Assembly: GCF_047495495.1 (NCBI RefSeq)
Contig: NZ_CP179930.1
Coordinates: 1,612,001 to 1,676,000, forward strand
Length of the DNA stretch: 64,000 nt
Direction: 5' to 3'
Origin: Zymobacter sp047495495
GTDB taxonomy: Bacteria; Pseudomonadota; Gammaproteobacteria; Pseudomonadales; Halomonadaceae
The notes under the pieces were generated by a model. The model ran no database searches. It worked only from the letters and a program-made list of their open reading frames with translations, and was not told the origin of the DNA. Below are positions 51,901 to 63,100 of this stretch, one piece after another. The translations under genes were made by a program, and so were the position numbers. Each line of letters starts with the position of its first letter. The stretch's first letter is position 1.

Positions 51901-54140
51901 GCAGGGGTGGCTTGGAACAGTGTGATATTTTCATCACGCAGATAATCGGCCAGCGCCGCACCGTCGAGGCGGAGCGCATCGCTGGCAATATGAAGCTGTG
52001 CCCCGCTGATCAGCGGCAGAAAGAGTTCCAGTACATGAATATCGAACGACAGCGTGGTGATAGCCAACAGGCGATCACGCTCATCAACACCCAGCTGACG
52101 CTGCTGATGGCAGAGGAAGTTGACCACGGCGCGATGCGGCACCATGACCCCCTTGGGCTGCCCCGTAGAACCCGAGGTATAGATGAGATAGGCCAGATTG
52201 TCTGGCGCACCGTTCGGCAATGCCACTTCTGATTCCGGGGTATGCGACCATGGCGCCGTATCACTCTCCATCAGCGCCAGCGTCAGCGCGTCGGGCAACG
52301 GTGCCATGCGTGCAGGAAAGTCGGGCGTGGTGATCAGGACAGCGGGACGGCTGTCCTCAAGAATGTAACGCAGACGGTCGTCAGGATAGGCGGGATCAAG
52401 CGGGACATACGCCCCGCCCGCTTTCAGCACGGCCAACACGGCAACGACCATCGACAGCCCCCGCGGCAGCGCAATGGCCACACGCTGGTCTGCAGCTACC
52501 CCTTGCGCCACCAGCCAGTGCGCCAGCCGGTCGGCTTGATCGTTCAGCTCGGCATAGGTCAGCGAGGTGCCAGCGTACACCACGGCCACAGCATCCGGTG
52601 TCTGCGCGACCTGTCGCTCCATCAAGGCATGAATGCTTGCCTCGCGGGGATAGTCATGTGCCGTGGCATTGAAGCCCTCAATCACCTGATCACGCAGGTC
52701 ATCGGACAGCATTGGCAGCGCACTCACCGCGGTAGCGGGCTGATGCACCATGCCGCTCAGCAACTGCGTCCACGCCGATAGCCACTGGGTCAGCGTATCG
52801 GCATCGAACAGTGCCGTGGCATAGAACAGCGAACCGACCAACTCACCGTCAATTTCTTCCAGTGCCACACTCAGATCAAACGGTGCCTTGGCATCTTCAC
52901 TGGTCAGCGCCTCCAGCGCGATGCCCGGCAGGGTCAGCTGCCCTTGTGGGGTGTTCTGGAGCGTGAACATCGTCTGAAACAGCGGGCTGTAAGCCAGGCT
53001 ACGGCTGGGTGCGACCGCTTCCACGACCTGTTCGAAGGGAATGTCGGCGTGCTGCTGCGCCTCCAGTGCTATTCGCCGCACTTGAGCCAGCACACTGGCC
53101 GTATCAGGGGCTGCCGATAAATCGACCCGCAGTGCCTGTGTATTGACGAACATTCCCAGCATCGTTTCCAGCGCCTGCTGCCCGCGCCCGGCGATGGGAA
53201 TACCGGTCACGATATCGTCCTGCCCGGACAGCCGGGCCATAAGCACCGACCAGCTGGCCAGCAGCACCATGAACGGCGTACAGCGGTGCTGCTGACCGAG
53301 CGCCTTGACCGCCTGCGTCAGCGTGGCATCGAAGCGGATCGGCAAACGTCCGCCCGCCATTGCCTGTCGCTCGGGACGCGGGTGATCCGTCGGCAGCGTC
53401 AGGCGCTCGGGCGCACCGCGCAGCCGGTCGACCCAATACTGCTGCTGGTGAGTCAGCGTACCGTCTTCAAGCAATCCCTGCTGCCACTGCACGTAGTCGG
53501 TATATTGCAGTGCGGGACGCGGCAACGCGGCTTCCCCCGACTGCGCGCGGGCGTAATAGGCCGACAGAGCATCCATGAACAGCGCCAGCGACCACCCATC
53601 GGCGATCAGATGGTGCAGTGCCAGTTTCAGTACGGCGACATCTTCTGATACCCGCAGCAACTGCACCCGCCACAGCGGGCTTTGCGACAGTACGAAAGTC
53701 GGCAACAACGGCTGATCTTCTTCATTCATATGATGAAGATCACGCACTTCCAGTACTTGGTCTACATCGACCTCGGTCACCTGCTGACGCGGCTCGCCGT
53801 CTACGGTGACGATGCGCATCCGCAGCACATCGTGATGCGCCAGCAGTGCACGCAGCGCTTCACGCAGCGCCTCTTCGTCGACGCGGCCTTGCAGACGGAA
53901 GCCGCCGCTCAGCACATAGGCATCGGCACTGTCGCCCCCCATCTGCGCCAGAATCCATAACCGCCGCTGAGCCAAGCTCAGCGGCACACCTTCTTGAGTA
54001 CAGGGCTGCGGCGTCAGGGGACGCACGGTACTTACGCTCTTGCGCGCCGCCCCCTGCTGGCGCGCTCGGGCCAGCAAGCGCACCTTGTCTTCCCGACTCA
54101 TCCGCTTCAATGCATCACGTTGCGGGCCAGCGTTACTCAT
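42966..54140 (-). CDS. Nonribosomal peptide synthetase 2: C-A-T x3 with tandem thioesterases
   Basis: 3724 aa; elongation and release. A basic N-terminal segment (SREDKVRLLARARQQGAARK) precedes C1 (HHLIADGWS). Carrier serines lie at about residues 1043, 2082 and 3140 (LGGHSLLAV, LGGHSLLGV, LGGHSLMAV). Adenylation codes by GrsA alignment are DILQLGMVWK (Gly-like), DAWFLGNVVK (Leu) and DAMFMGVTFK (no match I know). All C domains keep HHxxxDG, and no epimerisation or methylation domain is seen. The last 520 residues hold two thioesterases, GWSFGG (about 3267) and GHSFGG (about 3553), as in some lipopeptide synthetases that cyclise. ATG 54140 has AAGGGG upstream and overlaps the previous gene by 8 bases, so synthesis is coupled. 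It is the second gene of the operon and ends at the terminator near 42836. Confidence 0.93.
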   Translation of the reverse strand: MSNAGPQRDALKRMSREDKVRLLARARQQGAARKSVSTVRPLTPQPCTQEGVPLSLAQRRLWILAQMGGDSADAYVLSGGFRLQGRVDEEALREALRALLAHHDVLRMRIVTVDGEPRQQVTEVDVDQVLEVRDLHHMNEEDQPLLPTFVLSQSPLWRVQLLRVSEDVAVLKLALHHLIADGWSLALFMDALSAYYARAQSGEAALPRPALQYTDYVQWQQGLLEDGTLTHQQQYWVDRLRGAPERLTLPTDHPRPERQAMAGGRLPIRFDATLTQAVKALGQQHRCTPFMVLLASWSVLMARLSGQDDIVTGIPIAGRGQQALETMLGMFVNTQALRVDLSAAPDTASVLAQVRRIALEAQQHADIPFEQVVEAVAPSRSLAYSPLFQTMFTLQNTPQGQLTLPGIALEALTSEDAKAPFDLSVALEEIDGELVGSLFYATALFDADTLTQWLSAWTQLLSGMVHQPATAVSALPMLSDDLRDQVIEGFNATAHDYPREASIHALMERQVAQTPDAVAVVYAGTSLTYAELNDQADRLAHWLVAQGVAADQRVAIALPRGLSMVVAVLAVLKAGGAYVPLDPAYPDDRLRYILEDSRPAVLITTPDFPARMAPLPDALTLALMESDTAPWSHTPESEVALPNGAPDNLAYLIYTSGSTGQPKGVMVPHRAVVNFLCHQQRQLGVDERDRLLAITTLSFDIHVLELFLPLISGAQLHIASDALRLDGAALADYLRDENITLFQATPATWKLLLANQWQGAPHLTGLIGGEACPLALAHDIAARVSTLWNMYGPTETTVWSTMQPLSAREAQVSIGRPIANTRVYVLDEQQHPVPVGVVGELYIAGAGVTHGYLGRPELTAERFLPDPFVADEQARMYRTGDLVRWRRDGTLDYLGRNDFQVKIRGFRIELGEIEAALQACDGVQDAIVVAHSHTGGEPQLVAYCTPSSDVVLEAAQLKAALAAIMPGYMVPAAFMVLERLPLTPNGKLDRQALPAPDESAFVRQQYEAPYGPLEEGLAALWREVLGVERVGRQDHFFALGGHSLLAVQLMTRVQQRLQHTLNLEALFAHPTLAAMATRLVPAAQEALPDMLPRAAGEDAPLSPAQRRIWFLSRMDSSLSRAYQLHGSVDLKGELDERALRQALDAIAARHEALRTHIIDVDDVPWQRVAAADSGFSLTTLTLTHGDTVPPFTPAMVMDEGPLACGRLVRLGTDHHVLQLAFHHVIADGWSIGIFLRELSEGYAAAHEGREAKLLPLRVQYGDVAIWQQDVLNDERMAAQCQFWVEQLNDAPACLSLPTDRPRPAVQRYDGAAVPVVLDRALTERLHALSRRHGGTVFMTLLAAWGTLMARLSGQRDIVVGTPVAGRDHPDIEHLIGMFVNTLPLRLNLDASPSVEALLAQVKATTLAAQQHAQVPFEHMVEAVAPERSLAYSPVFQTMLALQNTPEASLTLPGLTLTPREDETVSSQCDLSLLLREEEGRLIGAVHFATALFDEQTIARWIGYWVRLLEGMTATPEQPVMALPMLSEDEHCQLIHGMNQTAADYPLQAPLPQMFAQQALQQPEALAVCTHEGDWQYGELDRSANQLAHWLISHGVGAERRVAVLLERGRALPLALLAVLKAGGAYVPLDAAYPDERLGYLVNDCSPVMVLTSSALAARLSTVAPQVTTVVIDESSWASQPDSAPEIVVQPDHLAYVIYTSGSTGHPKGVMVEHRHVANLVHWHCQQFQLREGTPVSCVAGLGFDAAVWELWPALCAGGRVLMPAPEVARDPEGLLAWWQAQPLQISFLPTPVAEWAFSRGMTHPTLRTLLVGGDRLTHRPATDIGFTLVNNYGPTENAVVATSGAIAADDEALHIGRPIDNASVYLLDEQGQPVPLGVVGELYVGGAQVARGYLDRPELTAERFLPDPFATELGARMYRTGDLARWRADGTLEYHGRNDFQVKLRGFRIELGEIEAAIAACEGIDSAIVVTKGGDQQPYLTAYYTVTGSGVTPEALQGQLAERLPAYMVPSAWVPLDALPLTANGKVDRRALPEPDDAARVQRAYEAPQGAHETALADIWSALLGVERVGRHDDFFALGGHSLLGVQLVSRVRAQLKCALSLTALFAFPTLAELATQLDEADPDDVLPAITAQHADGPIPLSLAQQRLWFLSRMDDAASASYVIAGGLRLRGPLNAAALTRALDAIVARHESLRTHMATVEGEPQQIVSAPQVGFPLQYVSLGSPDDTLPPFAPTFDLGCGPLVQAQLVRYRDDDHLLRLALHHVIADGWSMGVLMQELSTLYDAFAAERPDPLPPLALQYRDYAVWQQRYLTSERLQHQQQYWVEQLQHAPECLSLPLDRPRPERQDYRGAQLDVVLPAPLVARLHALSRAQGCTLYMTLVAAWAALMARLSGQDDIVIGTPTAGRQRYELEPLIGMFVNTQALRVGVPGDVDSVRLLAAVRETVLNAQQHADIPFEQIVEAVSPRRSLAHSPVFQVMLGWQAQGGEQPTLSGLSATVLPIDLHTAQCDLSLELNEQEGEVRGVLRYATALFDEATVNRWQGYWARLLEGMAATPERPVMSLSILSPVEYETVTGTFNATQRDYPRYASLAAMFEAQVAATPEAIAVVEGTHTCCYRELNERANRLAHRLLREGLQPHDRVAVALPRGELLVTALLAILKAGGCYVPIDPHYPASRAQFMLADSAPRLLLASADASAAFAPWPLGLTVLDPEQCLAAPLSEPCINPGRAHDPASPALAYIMYTSGSTGRPKGVMVSQRSVLRLIFSNGYAAFDAHDRVACLANPAFDASTMELWGALLCGGCLVVFDHDTVMDAQAFTAALEHHRVTVMFMTIALFNQHADALQRYLPALRYLMVGGESLDPAFVRRALREGPPQHFLHVYGPTETTTFATAYRMNDANPDVPQMPIGRPISNTTVYVMDAFQQPVPIGVTGELYIGGDGVAEGYLNLPEQTAERFVPDPFTAMPAAPNARLYRTGDLGYWLADGTLMFQGRNDFQVKLRGFRIELGEIEAALLACPEVQHAVVEARGTEASEKRLVAYYTCHERHHIDPETLNQRLSLRLPDYMVPSAWMPLAEIPLTANGKVDRRALPEPDAATYLQAAYEAPQGELECQLAALWQRLLGVEQVGRHDDFFALGGHSLMAVRLVNEAQQQGIEIPLATLFSASRLSELAERLGEALPLAQNADAPIAFRSTGSERPLFIVPEASGELFYGPLLTSCIDSDIPVYGLPAPDRRQPALQTVEGAAARLVGMIREVQPAGPYRLLGWSFGGVMAYEVAAQLMGQDQSVEFVGMLDTRLPDRDDGRVVAMDELFALPDDEQRMNYLVKGDIDALATTDALRAQAEALSRTLPLWEVHYTLGQSLDMLPAGWSPEYYHGWLTHRLALLSAEYDVPRLPIVIDLFVAADEPEQAEEGLGWHRVLPEAQVVCTAVPGTHARMVSEPYVHTLGEAISETLKTRRAAVPSSRYMPAMTLQSGQIGAPTVLCIPGAGDNVFSFMPLVRSLPSDWHVIGLQPRGLWGQEVPHSDATSAAAFYRRSLEGQLPAGPLYIVGHSFGGWVALALAQQLEAEGIALARVVIADSRVPECERKEISSLGALQKLIDLLEMQGVPLTLERERLARMTPRQRLTALHGAVTSAGIMSARTPLESLHSILRVLAINLRSGYCPTQLPQAPATLVVAADTDATATHRWQQRWPQVEVVRSQGNHVQMLKSPYVEVLCRALTA

Positions 54141-57100
54141 GATCATCCCCTTCGGCTTCTACGTCCGTCATGTTCAACAGTTCATCGAGATCGAACTGCG
54201 CAATACTGATGTCCACCACACGCTCGGTGAACGCGGCCAGGGTCGAATGCTCGAACAGCTCGGCCACTGGCACCTCGACCTGTTGGGTCTGCTGAATGTC
54301 CGCCACTACCCTGACGGCCAGCAGTGAATGGCCACCCAGCGCAAAGAAGTCGTCGTGACGACCGATACGCTCGACGCCCAGCAATCGCTGCCACAGCATC
54401 GCCATGGCCTGCTCTTCATCGTCAACTGGCGGCTCAAAAGCCGTCGCGGCCATCTGCATGTCCGGCTCGGGCAGCGCACGGCGATCCACCTTGCCATTGC
54501 GCGTCAGAGGGAAGGCCGCCATCACCACCCATGCCGACGGCACCATGTAGTCCGGCAGATGTGCTATCGCGTAGGCCTGCAAAGCGGCCAGTGCGATATC
54601 GTCGCCCTGCAGATAGGCGGTCAGTTGAGGTTCACCGCCAGCATTCGTGCGCAGCATCACCAGTGCATCGCTGACGCCCGGGCGGCCTCGCAATAGGCTT
54701 TCGATGTCGCCCGGTTCGATGCGGTAGCCTCGCAGCGTGATCTGATGGTCACAGCGTCCCAGATACTCCAGCTGACCATCGCTGCGCTGGCGCACCATAT
54801 CGCCCGTGCGGTATAGGCGAGCGCCCTCTTGCCCAACAAACACATCGGGCAGGAAGCGTTCAGCCGTCTGCGCAGGCAATCCGACATACCCGCGTGACAG
54901 CGAATGCCCGCCGATGTACAGCTCGCCACTGATGCCCGGAGGCACCGGTTGGCCGTCGGCGTCCAGCACATAGAGAATGGCACCCGGTATGGGATGCCCG
55001 ATGGGAGGAAGGTCAGGCCACTGTGCTGAGTCTTCCGGGCAGCGCGCGGCACAGACAACATGGCTCTCGGCGGGACCGTACTGATTGAAGAGCTGCAGCT
55101 GAGGTGCCCGCGCAAACAGCGTGCGGATATCATCGTTGATGCGCAGTGCTTCACCGCTGCAGATCACCTCACGCAGCGCCGGTGTCCAGCCGCGTTCACG
55201 GCCCGCCTGCGCCAATGCGCGCAACAGTGCGGGCGGCAAAAAGGCCCGCTCGACACGCTGCTGATCAAAGAAGGCCATCAAGCGCGGCATGTCGAGCCTT
55301 ACGGCTTCCGGTACGATGGCCAGCGTGCCACCGCTCGTCAGCGCGCTGAGCAGTTCTTGGCTGGCAACATCGAACCCGAATGCCGCAAACTGCGACGTGA
55401 CCGTCGCGGGGTGCCGGTTCTGCCAGCGCATCAGATTGACCAGCGGAGCATGGGGCATCGCGATGCCTTTCGGCTGTCCAGTAGACCCGGAGGTGTAGAT
55501 CACATACGCCAGCTGATCAGGCGTTGCCGTGACCGCAATGGGGACAGAAGATGCGGCGCGATAGCAGCACTCCTCGCCGCTCAGCGACAGCGTGTCCGCC
55601 CCACGGCCCAGAATTTGCTCACCCACGGCATCGACCAGCACCAGCGCCGCACCGCTGTCAGCGCGCATGGTAATCAGGCGCTCACGAGGATAACGCGTAT
55701 CGAACGGCACATAAGCCGCCCCCGCCTTGAGTATCCCCAGTACCCCAATAGCCATGGCTTGGCTGCGCTCGACACACAGCGCCACACGGTCTTCACGACC
55801 AATGCCGTGCGCCAGTAGCGTGCTGGCCAGCTGGTTGGACTGCGCGTCCAGTTCGGCATACGTCAGCGACCCGTTCTCATCGACCACAGCCAGTGCCTCT
55901 GGATGTGCGGCCGCCTGGGCTGTAAATAACGCGTGCAGCGTGCTGTCGTCTATAGGTGCCGCATCTTCAGAGACCAAGCCTGCACGGCCAGCGGCGCTAG
56001 CGCCCTCAAGCAACGGCAATGCCGTCACTGTTTGCTGAGGCGACATCACCATGCCTTCCAATATCCGCACCCAGTACGCCGCCCAGCGTTCGATGGTGGT
56101 GCGTTCAAACAGCGCCGCGGCGTAATAAAGCGTGCCGTTGAGCTGACCACCCTGTTCATGCAGCTCAAGGTTGAGGTCGAACTGCGAGGTTTCGATATCG
56201 TTTTCCAGCGCTGACGTACGCACCCCGTCCAGCGCCGGCGTTGCATCTGGCAGGTTGTGCAGCGCCAGCATCACTTGGAACAGCGGGCTGTAGGCCAGGC
56301 TGCGGCGTGGAGCCACTGCCTCAACGACCTGCTCGAATGGCACGTCGGCATGCTGCTGAGCCGCCAACGCGGCTTCTTTCAGCTGCTCCAGCAGTGCAGG
56401 AGTATCCGGGGCATCGCTCAGATCGACGCGCAGCGCCAACGTATTGACAAACATGCCGATAAGCGGCTCGATTTCACGATGATGACGTGCCGCCACGGGC
56501 GTACCGATCACGATATCGTGCTGCCCGGACAGACGGCTCATCAGTACCGCCCATCCGGCCATCAGCGTCATGAATAAGGTGCAACCGCGCTGCTGACTAA
56601 GATGCTTGAGGCTATCGAGCAGCACCCCATTGACGGTGAAGGCCACATGGCCACCGTCATAGCACTGGCGAGGAGGACGCGGGTGATCGGTCGGCAGGGT
56701 CAGGCGATCCGGCGCATTGCGCAGCTGTTCCACCCAGTACTGCTGCTGATGCAGCAAGGCATCGCCACTCAGATGATTTTGCTGCCAAGCGGCATAGTCG
56801 ATGTACTGCACGCTCAGCGGCGGCAGTGGGTCGGGCTGTCCGGCCACGAAAGCGTTGTAGAGCGCGCTCAGCTCTTTCACCAACAGACTGACCGACCAGC
56901 CATCGGCGATCACATGGTGCAGAGCCAAACGCAGCCAATGATGATCATCGGCAAAGCGCACCAGCTGACCACAGGCCAGCGGCCCTCGAGTCAGATCAAA
57001 GCTCGGAGAGAAAGGCGCCAGTCCAGCCGCCTCTGTGACCGTGATACGCGCCAGTGGGAAGCCGTGGCACGCTGACGCCACGACCTGCACCGGGCCATCG

Positions 57101-60100
57101 ACACGCGGTTCGATATGCGTCCGCAACGCCGCCTGACGTGCAACGATAGCGTCCAGTGCTTGCTGCAACGCATTGACGTTCAGCTCACCTTCCAAACACA
57201 ACCCACCGGAAATCACATAGGCGGCCTTAGCCCCTTCATCCATTTGGGACAGGAACCACAGACGCTGCTGCGCCAGCGATAGCGGTGCTTCGTTGCCCGA
57301 GGACAGCGGCAAAATCGGCGGCAGCGAAATCTGATCGGCCTGCGGCAGATGTTCGGCCAGCGCACGCAGCTCAGAATGAGCAAACAGCAGCGCCAGTGGC
57401 AGGTCACGGTGCAGTTCATCGCGAACGCGTGAAATCAGCTGTACTGCCAGCAGCGAATGACCGCCCAGCGCGAAGAAGTCGTCATGACGCCCGACTCGCT
57501 CGACGCCCAGCAGCGCACACCACTGTTCGGCCAGAATTTCCTCAACCGGCCCTTGCGGTGCTTCATAGGCTCGATGAGGGAAAGCCTCTTCTCCTGGCTC
57601 AGGCAGCGCGCGGCGATCCACCTTGCCATTGGCGGTCAACGGTAGTGCAGGCAACGTGACATAGGCTGCGGGCACCATGTAGTCCGGTAGGCGATCAGCC
57701 AGCGCCTTGCGCAGCACATCGGGCGACGCATCATCAAGAGACGTGGCCGTCACATAGGCCACAAGGCGGATAATGCCGCCCTGCGCCTGGGATACTACCG
57801 CGGCCTCTTCTATGCCGTGACAGTTCATCAGTGCGGCTTCGATTTCACCCAGCTCAATGCGGAAACCGCGAATTTTGACCTGAAAATCGTTGCGCCCGAC
57901 GTATTCCAGCGTGCCATCTGTACGCCAGCGGGCCAGATCGCCCGTACGGTACATGCGGGCCCCTTCGTCAGCCACGAACGGATCGGGCAAAAAGCGTTCG
58001 GCTGTCAGCTCGGGCTGATGCAGATAACCACGAGCCACCTGCGCCCCGCCGACGTACAGCTCGCCCACGACACCCATCGGCACCGGTGCGCCATGGGCAT
58101 CCAGCAGATAAGCACGGGTATTGGCGATTGGCCGCCCGATATGCAACGCATCATCGTCACTGCACACCGTGCCCGACGTCGCCACGACCGCGTTCTCAGT
58201 AGGGCCGTAATTGTTCACCAGCGTAAAGCGAGCAGATACAGGAGGATAACGGTTAAGACGATCGCCACCGACCAACAGCGTGCTCAGCGTGTCGTGGGTC
58301 ATACCGCGCGCAAAGGCCAGCTCAGCAATCGGAGTCGGCAAGAAGCTCACGTCCAGCGGCTGAGCCTGCCACCATGCCAGCAAACGCTCAGGGTCACGCG
58401 CTTCGTCGGGCGCAGGCATCAACAGCTGAGCGCCCGTTGCCAACGGCGGCCAGATTTCCCACGCCGAAGCATCAAATCCGACCCCCGCCACGCAGGAAGC
58501 ACGCTGCCCCGCCGACAGGCCAAAGGCATGGTTGTGCCAGTACACCAGGTTGATGACCTGACGATGTTCGACCATGACCCCCTTCGGTTGACCGGTTGAA
58601 CCCGAGGTGTAGATCACATAGGCCAGATGATGCGCCCCCAGCCCCAGCGCGACAGGATCAGGGTCCTGCGTGGAACACTCCAGCCACGGCAGTTGCTGCG
58701 CGTCGATAACGGCCTGCGGTACGCGCTCCGCGAACGCCCCCAGTCGAGGCAGCACATCACTGGCCGTGATGATGGCCTGCGGTGCACAGTCTTGAAGCAT
58801 GAAGTGCAGGCGTGCCTGCGAGTAGGCCGGATCGAATGGCACATAGGCACCCCCTGCCTTCAGTACGGCTAGCAGTGCAACCACCAGATCGGGACCACGC
58901 TCAAGCGCCACGGCCACACGACTGTCCGGCACGACGCCCTGCTTGATAAGCCAATGAGCCAGCTGGTTGGCGGCCTGATTGAGGGTTTCGTAGGTGTAAT
59001 AGCCTTCTGCTGTCGCCACCGCGATCGCATCGGGTGTCTGACGCGCCTGCGCTTCGAACAGCCCGTGTAGCAGCGCCGACGACGGCACCATCAGGGTCGC
59101 TTGGTTCGGCCACGTCAGCATGTGATGACGCTCATCTGCCGACATAAGCGGCAGCGCACTCACCGAACGGCGCTCGTTCTCGACCATGCCTTCAAGCAAT
59201 ACGCGCCAATAGCCCATCCAGCGCTCGACCGTGTCGCGCGTGAACAGTGAAGCGGCATAGTGCACTGCGCCTTCAAGCGCCCCCTCTACCGGTGTCAGTT
59301 CTACGGAAAGGTCGAAATGCGCGGCGATTCGGGGAGAAGGCAGCAACTCCGTATCCAGTCCTGGCAACGTCAGTGACCGCTCCGGCGTATTGTGCAGCGC
59401 CAGCAGGGTTTGGAAGAGCGGGCTGTACGCGGTATCGCGCACCGGAGCGGTCGCCTCGACCACCTGCTCGAACGGCAGGTCCGCATGCTGCTGCGCCGCT
59501 AGCGCCGTAGCACGCACCTGTGCCAACAGCGCTGCCGTATCCATGTCATCGTCCAGCGTGACACGCAGCGCCAGCGTATTGATGAACATGCCAATCAACG
59601 GTTCCAGCGCTTGGTGCGACCGCCCAGCAATGGGCGTTCCAGTGACGATATCGGACTGTCCCGACAGCCGCCCCATCAGCACGGACCAACTGGCCAACAG
59701 GGTCATGAACAGTGTGCAGCCATGGCGACGACTCAAAGCCTCCAGCGACGCCACAAGCGAAGCATCAAACGTAACGTTCAGATGGCCGCCATCGAACTGC
59801 TGCACCGCCGGGCGAGGAAAATCCGTAGGCAGCGTCAGGCAATCGGGTACCTGCGCCAGCTGCGTCTCCCAATACTGCTGCTGATGACTCAGAACATCTC
59901 CGCTCAGATGCTCGCGCTGCCAGAGCGCGTAGTCACCAAACTGAATGGGCAGCACTGGAAGCGTTGCCGGTTGGCCCGCCAGCGCCCCACGATAGAGTGC
60001 TCCCAGCTCCTGCAGGAATATGCCAATCGACCAGCCATCAGCAATCACATGATGGAAGGCGATCTGCAGCACATGGTGTTGCGGTGCCAGCTGTACCAGA

Positions 60101-63100
60101 CGCCCTTTCACCAACGGCCCGGTACTCAAATCGAATGACGGCATGAAATCAGGCAGCGCTTCGGCGCTCAACCGCATCAGCGGGAAACCGCCCTGATCAT
60201 CACGGACGACCTGCACCGGCTGACCGTCCTGCTCCACGATGACGGTGCGCAGACAGGCGTGACGCACCATCAGCACATCAAGGGCCTGCCGGAGCGCCTC
60301 GACGTTCAGCTCACCGCGCAGCACCAAGTCACCGGAAATGGTATAGGCCGCCATCGCCGCATCACTCATGCGGCTCAGCAACCAGAGACGCTGCTGCGAC
60401 AGCGATAGCGGTGCACGATCGCTATGGTGCGCCACGATAGGCGGCAACACAGTCGCACGTTGTCCCTCTAGGGCTGTAGCCAACGCCTGCAGAACCGGAG
60501 CATCAAACAATGTGCCCAGCGGTAGCGCTACCTGCAACGTGCTCTGTACACGCGACACCAACTGCACAGCCAGTAGCGAATGACCACCGAGGGCGAAGAA
60601 ATCGTCATGACGCCCGACCCGCTCAACGCCCAACAACGTCTGCCACATCTCGGCCAACGTTTCTTCGATCGCTCCTTGCGGCGCTTCATATGCCTGAGTC
60701 ACCAGCGCTGACGCGTCGGGGGCTGGCAGTGCGCGTTCATCCAGCTTGCCATTAGCGGTCAACGGCAACGCTTCGATCATCACGAAGGCGGACGGCAGCA
60801 TGTAATCCGGCAAGGTCTTAGCCAGATGCAGGCGCAGTTCGGCCACATCGGGCGCTTTTGCCACGGGCACCACGTAGGCCACCAGCGTTTTGTTCTGCTG
60901 CGCATCGTCACGCGCCACCACAACCGCATCACGCACATCTGCGTGTTCGGCCAGTCGCGCGGCGATTTCACCCAGCTCGATACGGAAGCCCCGGATTTTG
61001 ACCTGATGATCGTTGCGGCCCAGATAGTCCAGTGTGCCGTCAGCGTTCCAGCGCCCCACGTCCCCAGTACGGTACATGCGCGCGTCGGCATCATCCGCAA
61101 ATGGATCGGGCAGAAAGCGTTCAGCGGTCAATTGCGGGCGGTTCAGATAGCCACGCGTTACCCCCGCACCGCCCACGTACAGCTCACCGACCACGCCGAT
61201 CGGCACCGGCTCACCGGCGTCATCCAGCAGATAGAGGCTCAGATCATTGAGCGGCTGACCGATCGGGCTGTGCCCGTGCAGCTCGGCATCGCGAGCGGTC
61301 AACGCTTGGAAGGTAACGTGAACGGTGGTTTCGGTGATGCCGTACATATTGACCAGCTGCGTGCGCTCGCCATTACGGGCGTACCACGGCTGCAGCGCGG
61401 CGGTATCAAGCGCTTCACCCCCAAAGACGATCCATTTCAGCGTGTGCTGCAACTCACCGTCTGGCAACGCCGCTACCAGCTGTCGGAAAGCACTCGGAGT
61501 CTGATTAAGCACCGTGACCTGCTGATCGCACAGCAGCTGATAGAACGCATCAGGTGAACGCGCGGTCAGGGCCGGCACAACCACTAGACGGCCACCGTAG
61601 GCCAGCGCGCCCCACAGTTCCCATACCGAGAAATCAAACGCATAGGAGTGGAACAGCGTCCACACTTCGTCAGAGCCGAAAGCGAACGTTTCTTCAGTCG
61701 ATGCCAGTAAGCGGGTGACGTTGCGGTGTTCGACCATCACGCCTTTCGGCTGCCCGGTCGATCCAGAGGTATAGATGACGTAGGCCAGATGATGAGGCGT
61801 CAGACCCAGCGTCGCCGGATCAAGATTCTCGGACGGTTGATGCTGCCATGCCTCGTCATCCAGCAGTATGACGGTCAGCGCATCATCAAGATCACCCAGC
61901 TGCGGCAGCAGATCACGGGTGGTAATCAGCACCTCGGGGGCACTGTCATCCAGGATATAGCGCAGGCGTTGCTGCGGATAATGAGGATCAAGCGGCACGT
62001 AGCCACCGCCCGCCTTGAGGGTCGCCAGAATCGCCAGCGGCAGCGTGGTACCGCGCTCTAGGGCAATCGCCACCCGACTGTCGGGCGTCACCCCCTGAGC
62101 CACCAACGCATGCGCCAACCGATTGGCCTGCGCATTCAGCTCCGCATAGCGCAGTGAGTCACCCTCACAACAGACCGCGATGGCCTCAGGGCGCTCTGCC
62201 ACTTGCTGCTCGAACAACTCGTGCAGACACAACGCACGATCATGGTTTGCCCGCGTAGCGCCCCACGCTAGTACGGTCTGACGTTCTTCTGGAAGCCGCA
62301 TATCACAGCGAGACAGCGGCGTATGCCACCATTGAGCAGCGTTATCCAACAGACGATTGAGTCGGCGTAGATGCCAATGCAATGAAGCACGATCATGCAC
62401 CATCGCATTGGCACTCAGACATATCTCGATACCACCGGATTCACCGCGATCCATCAACGTGATTAGCAAGTCATCCACTGGCCCCAGCGCCAGATTGAGC
62501 ACCTTGGCAGGTGCGTCCCCAAAGCGAATATCGTCATACTGAAAGGGGTGAATATTGACCAGCGTAAGATAGAGAGGGTCGCTTGAACCACGTATACCCA
62601 GCGCAGCACGAATATCTTCCGTACGGTAGCGTTGATGACGCATTACGCCGTACATCCCCTGGGTGACACTGGCAAGGTTGTCGGCCAGCGAACCGTTGCC
62701 ATCCACCGCAAGACGCAGAGGTACACCGTTGCTGGCCATCCCCGCGAACTGGCGCATCACCTTGCCGTTACGTGCCATGACCGGCATACCCAACAGCAGA
62801 TCCTCTTGCTGCGTCATGCCATACACATAGCCGACCACCAGCGTGCTGAGCACCTGCGGCAGCGTCTTTCCTTCCTGCTCGGCCAGCGCGCGAAGCGCTC
62901 GGTTGGTCTCTTCTGACACATACTGCTGCTGACGAACAACATCCAGACAGGGCGACTGCCGCCCTACCAGACTGGCAGGTACTGGATGCCCTTGCAGCAG
63001 CTCGACCCAATAGTCCCGATCCTTACCCGCCCGCGCCGACGACGCATACTCCTGCTCTGCCTCAAGTACCTCCTGCACACTGCTGAAATCGGATTCAGAA

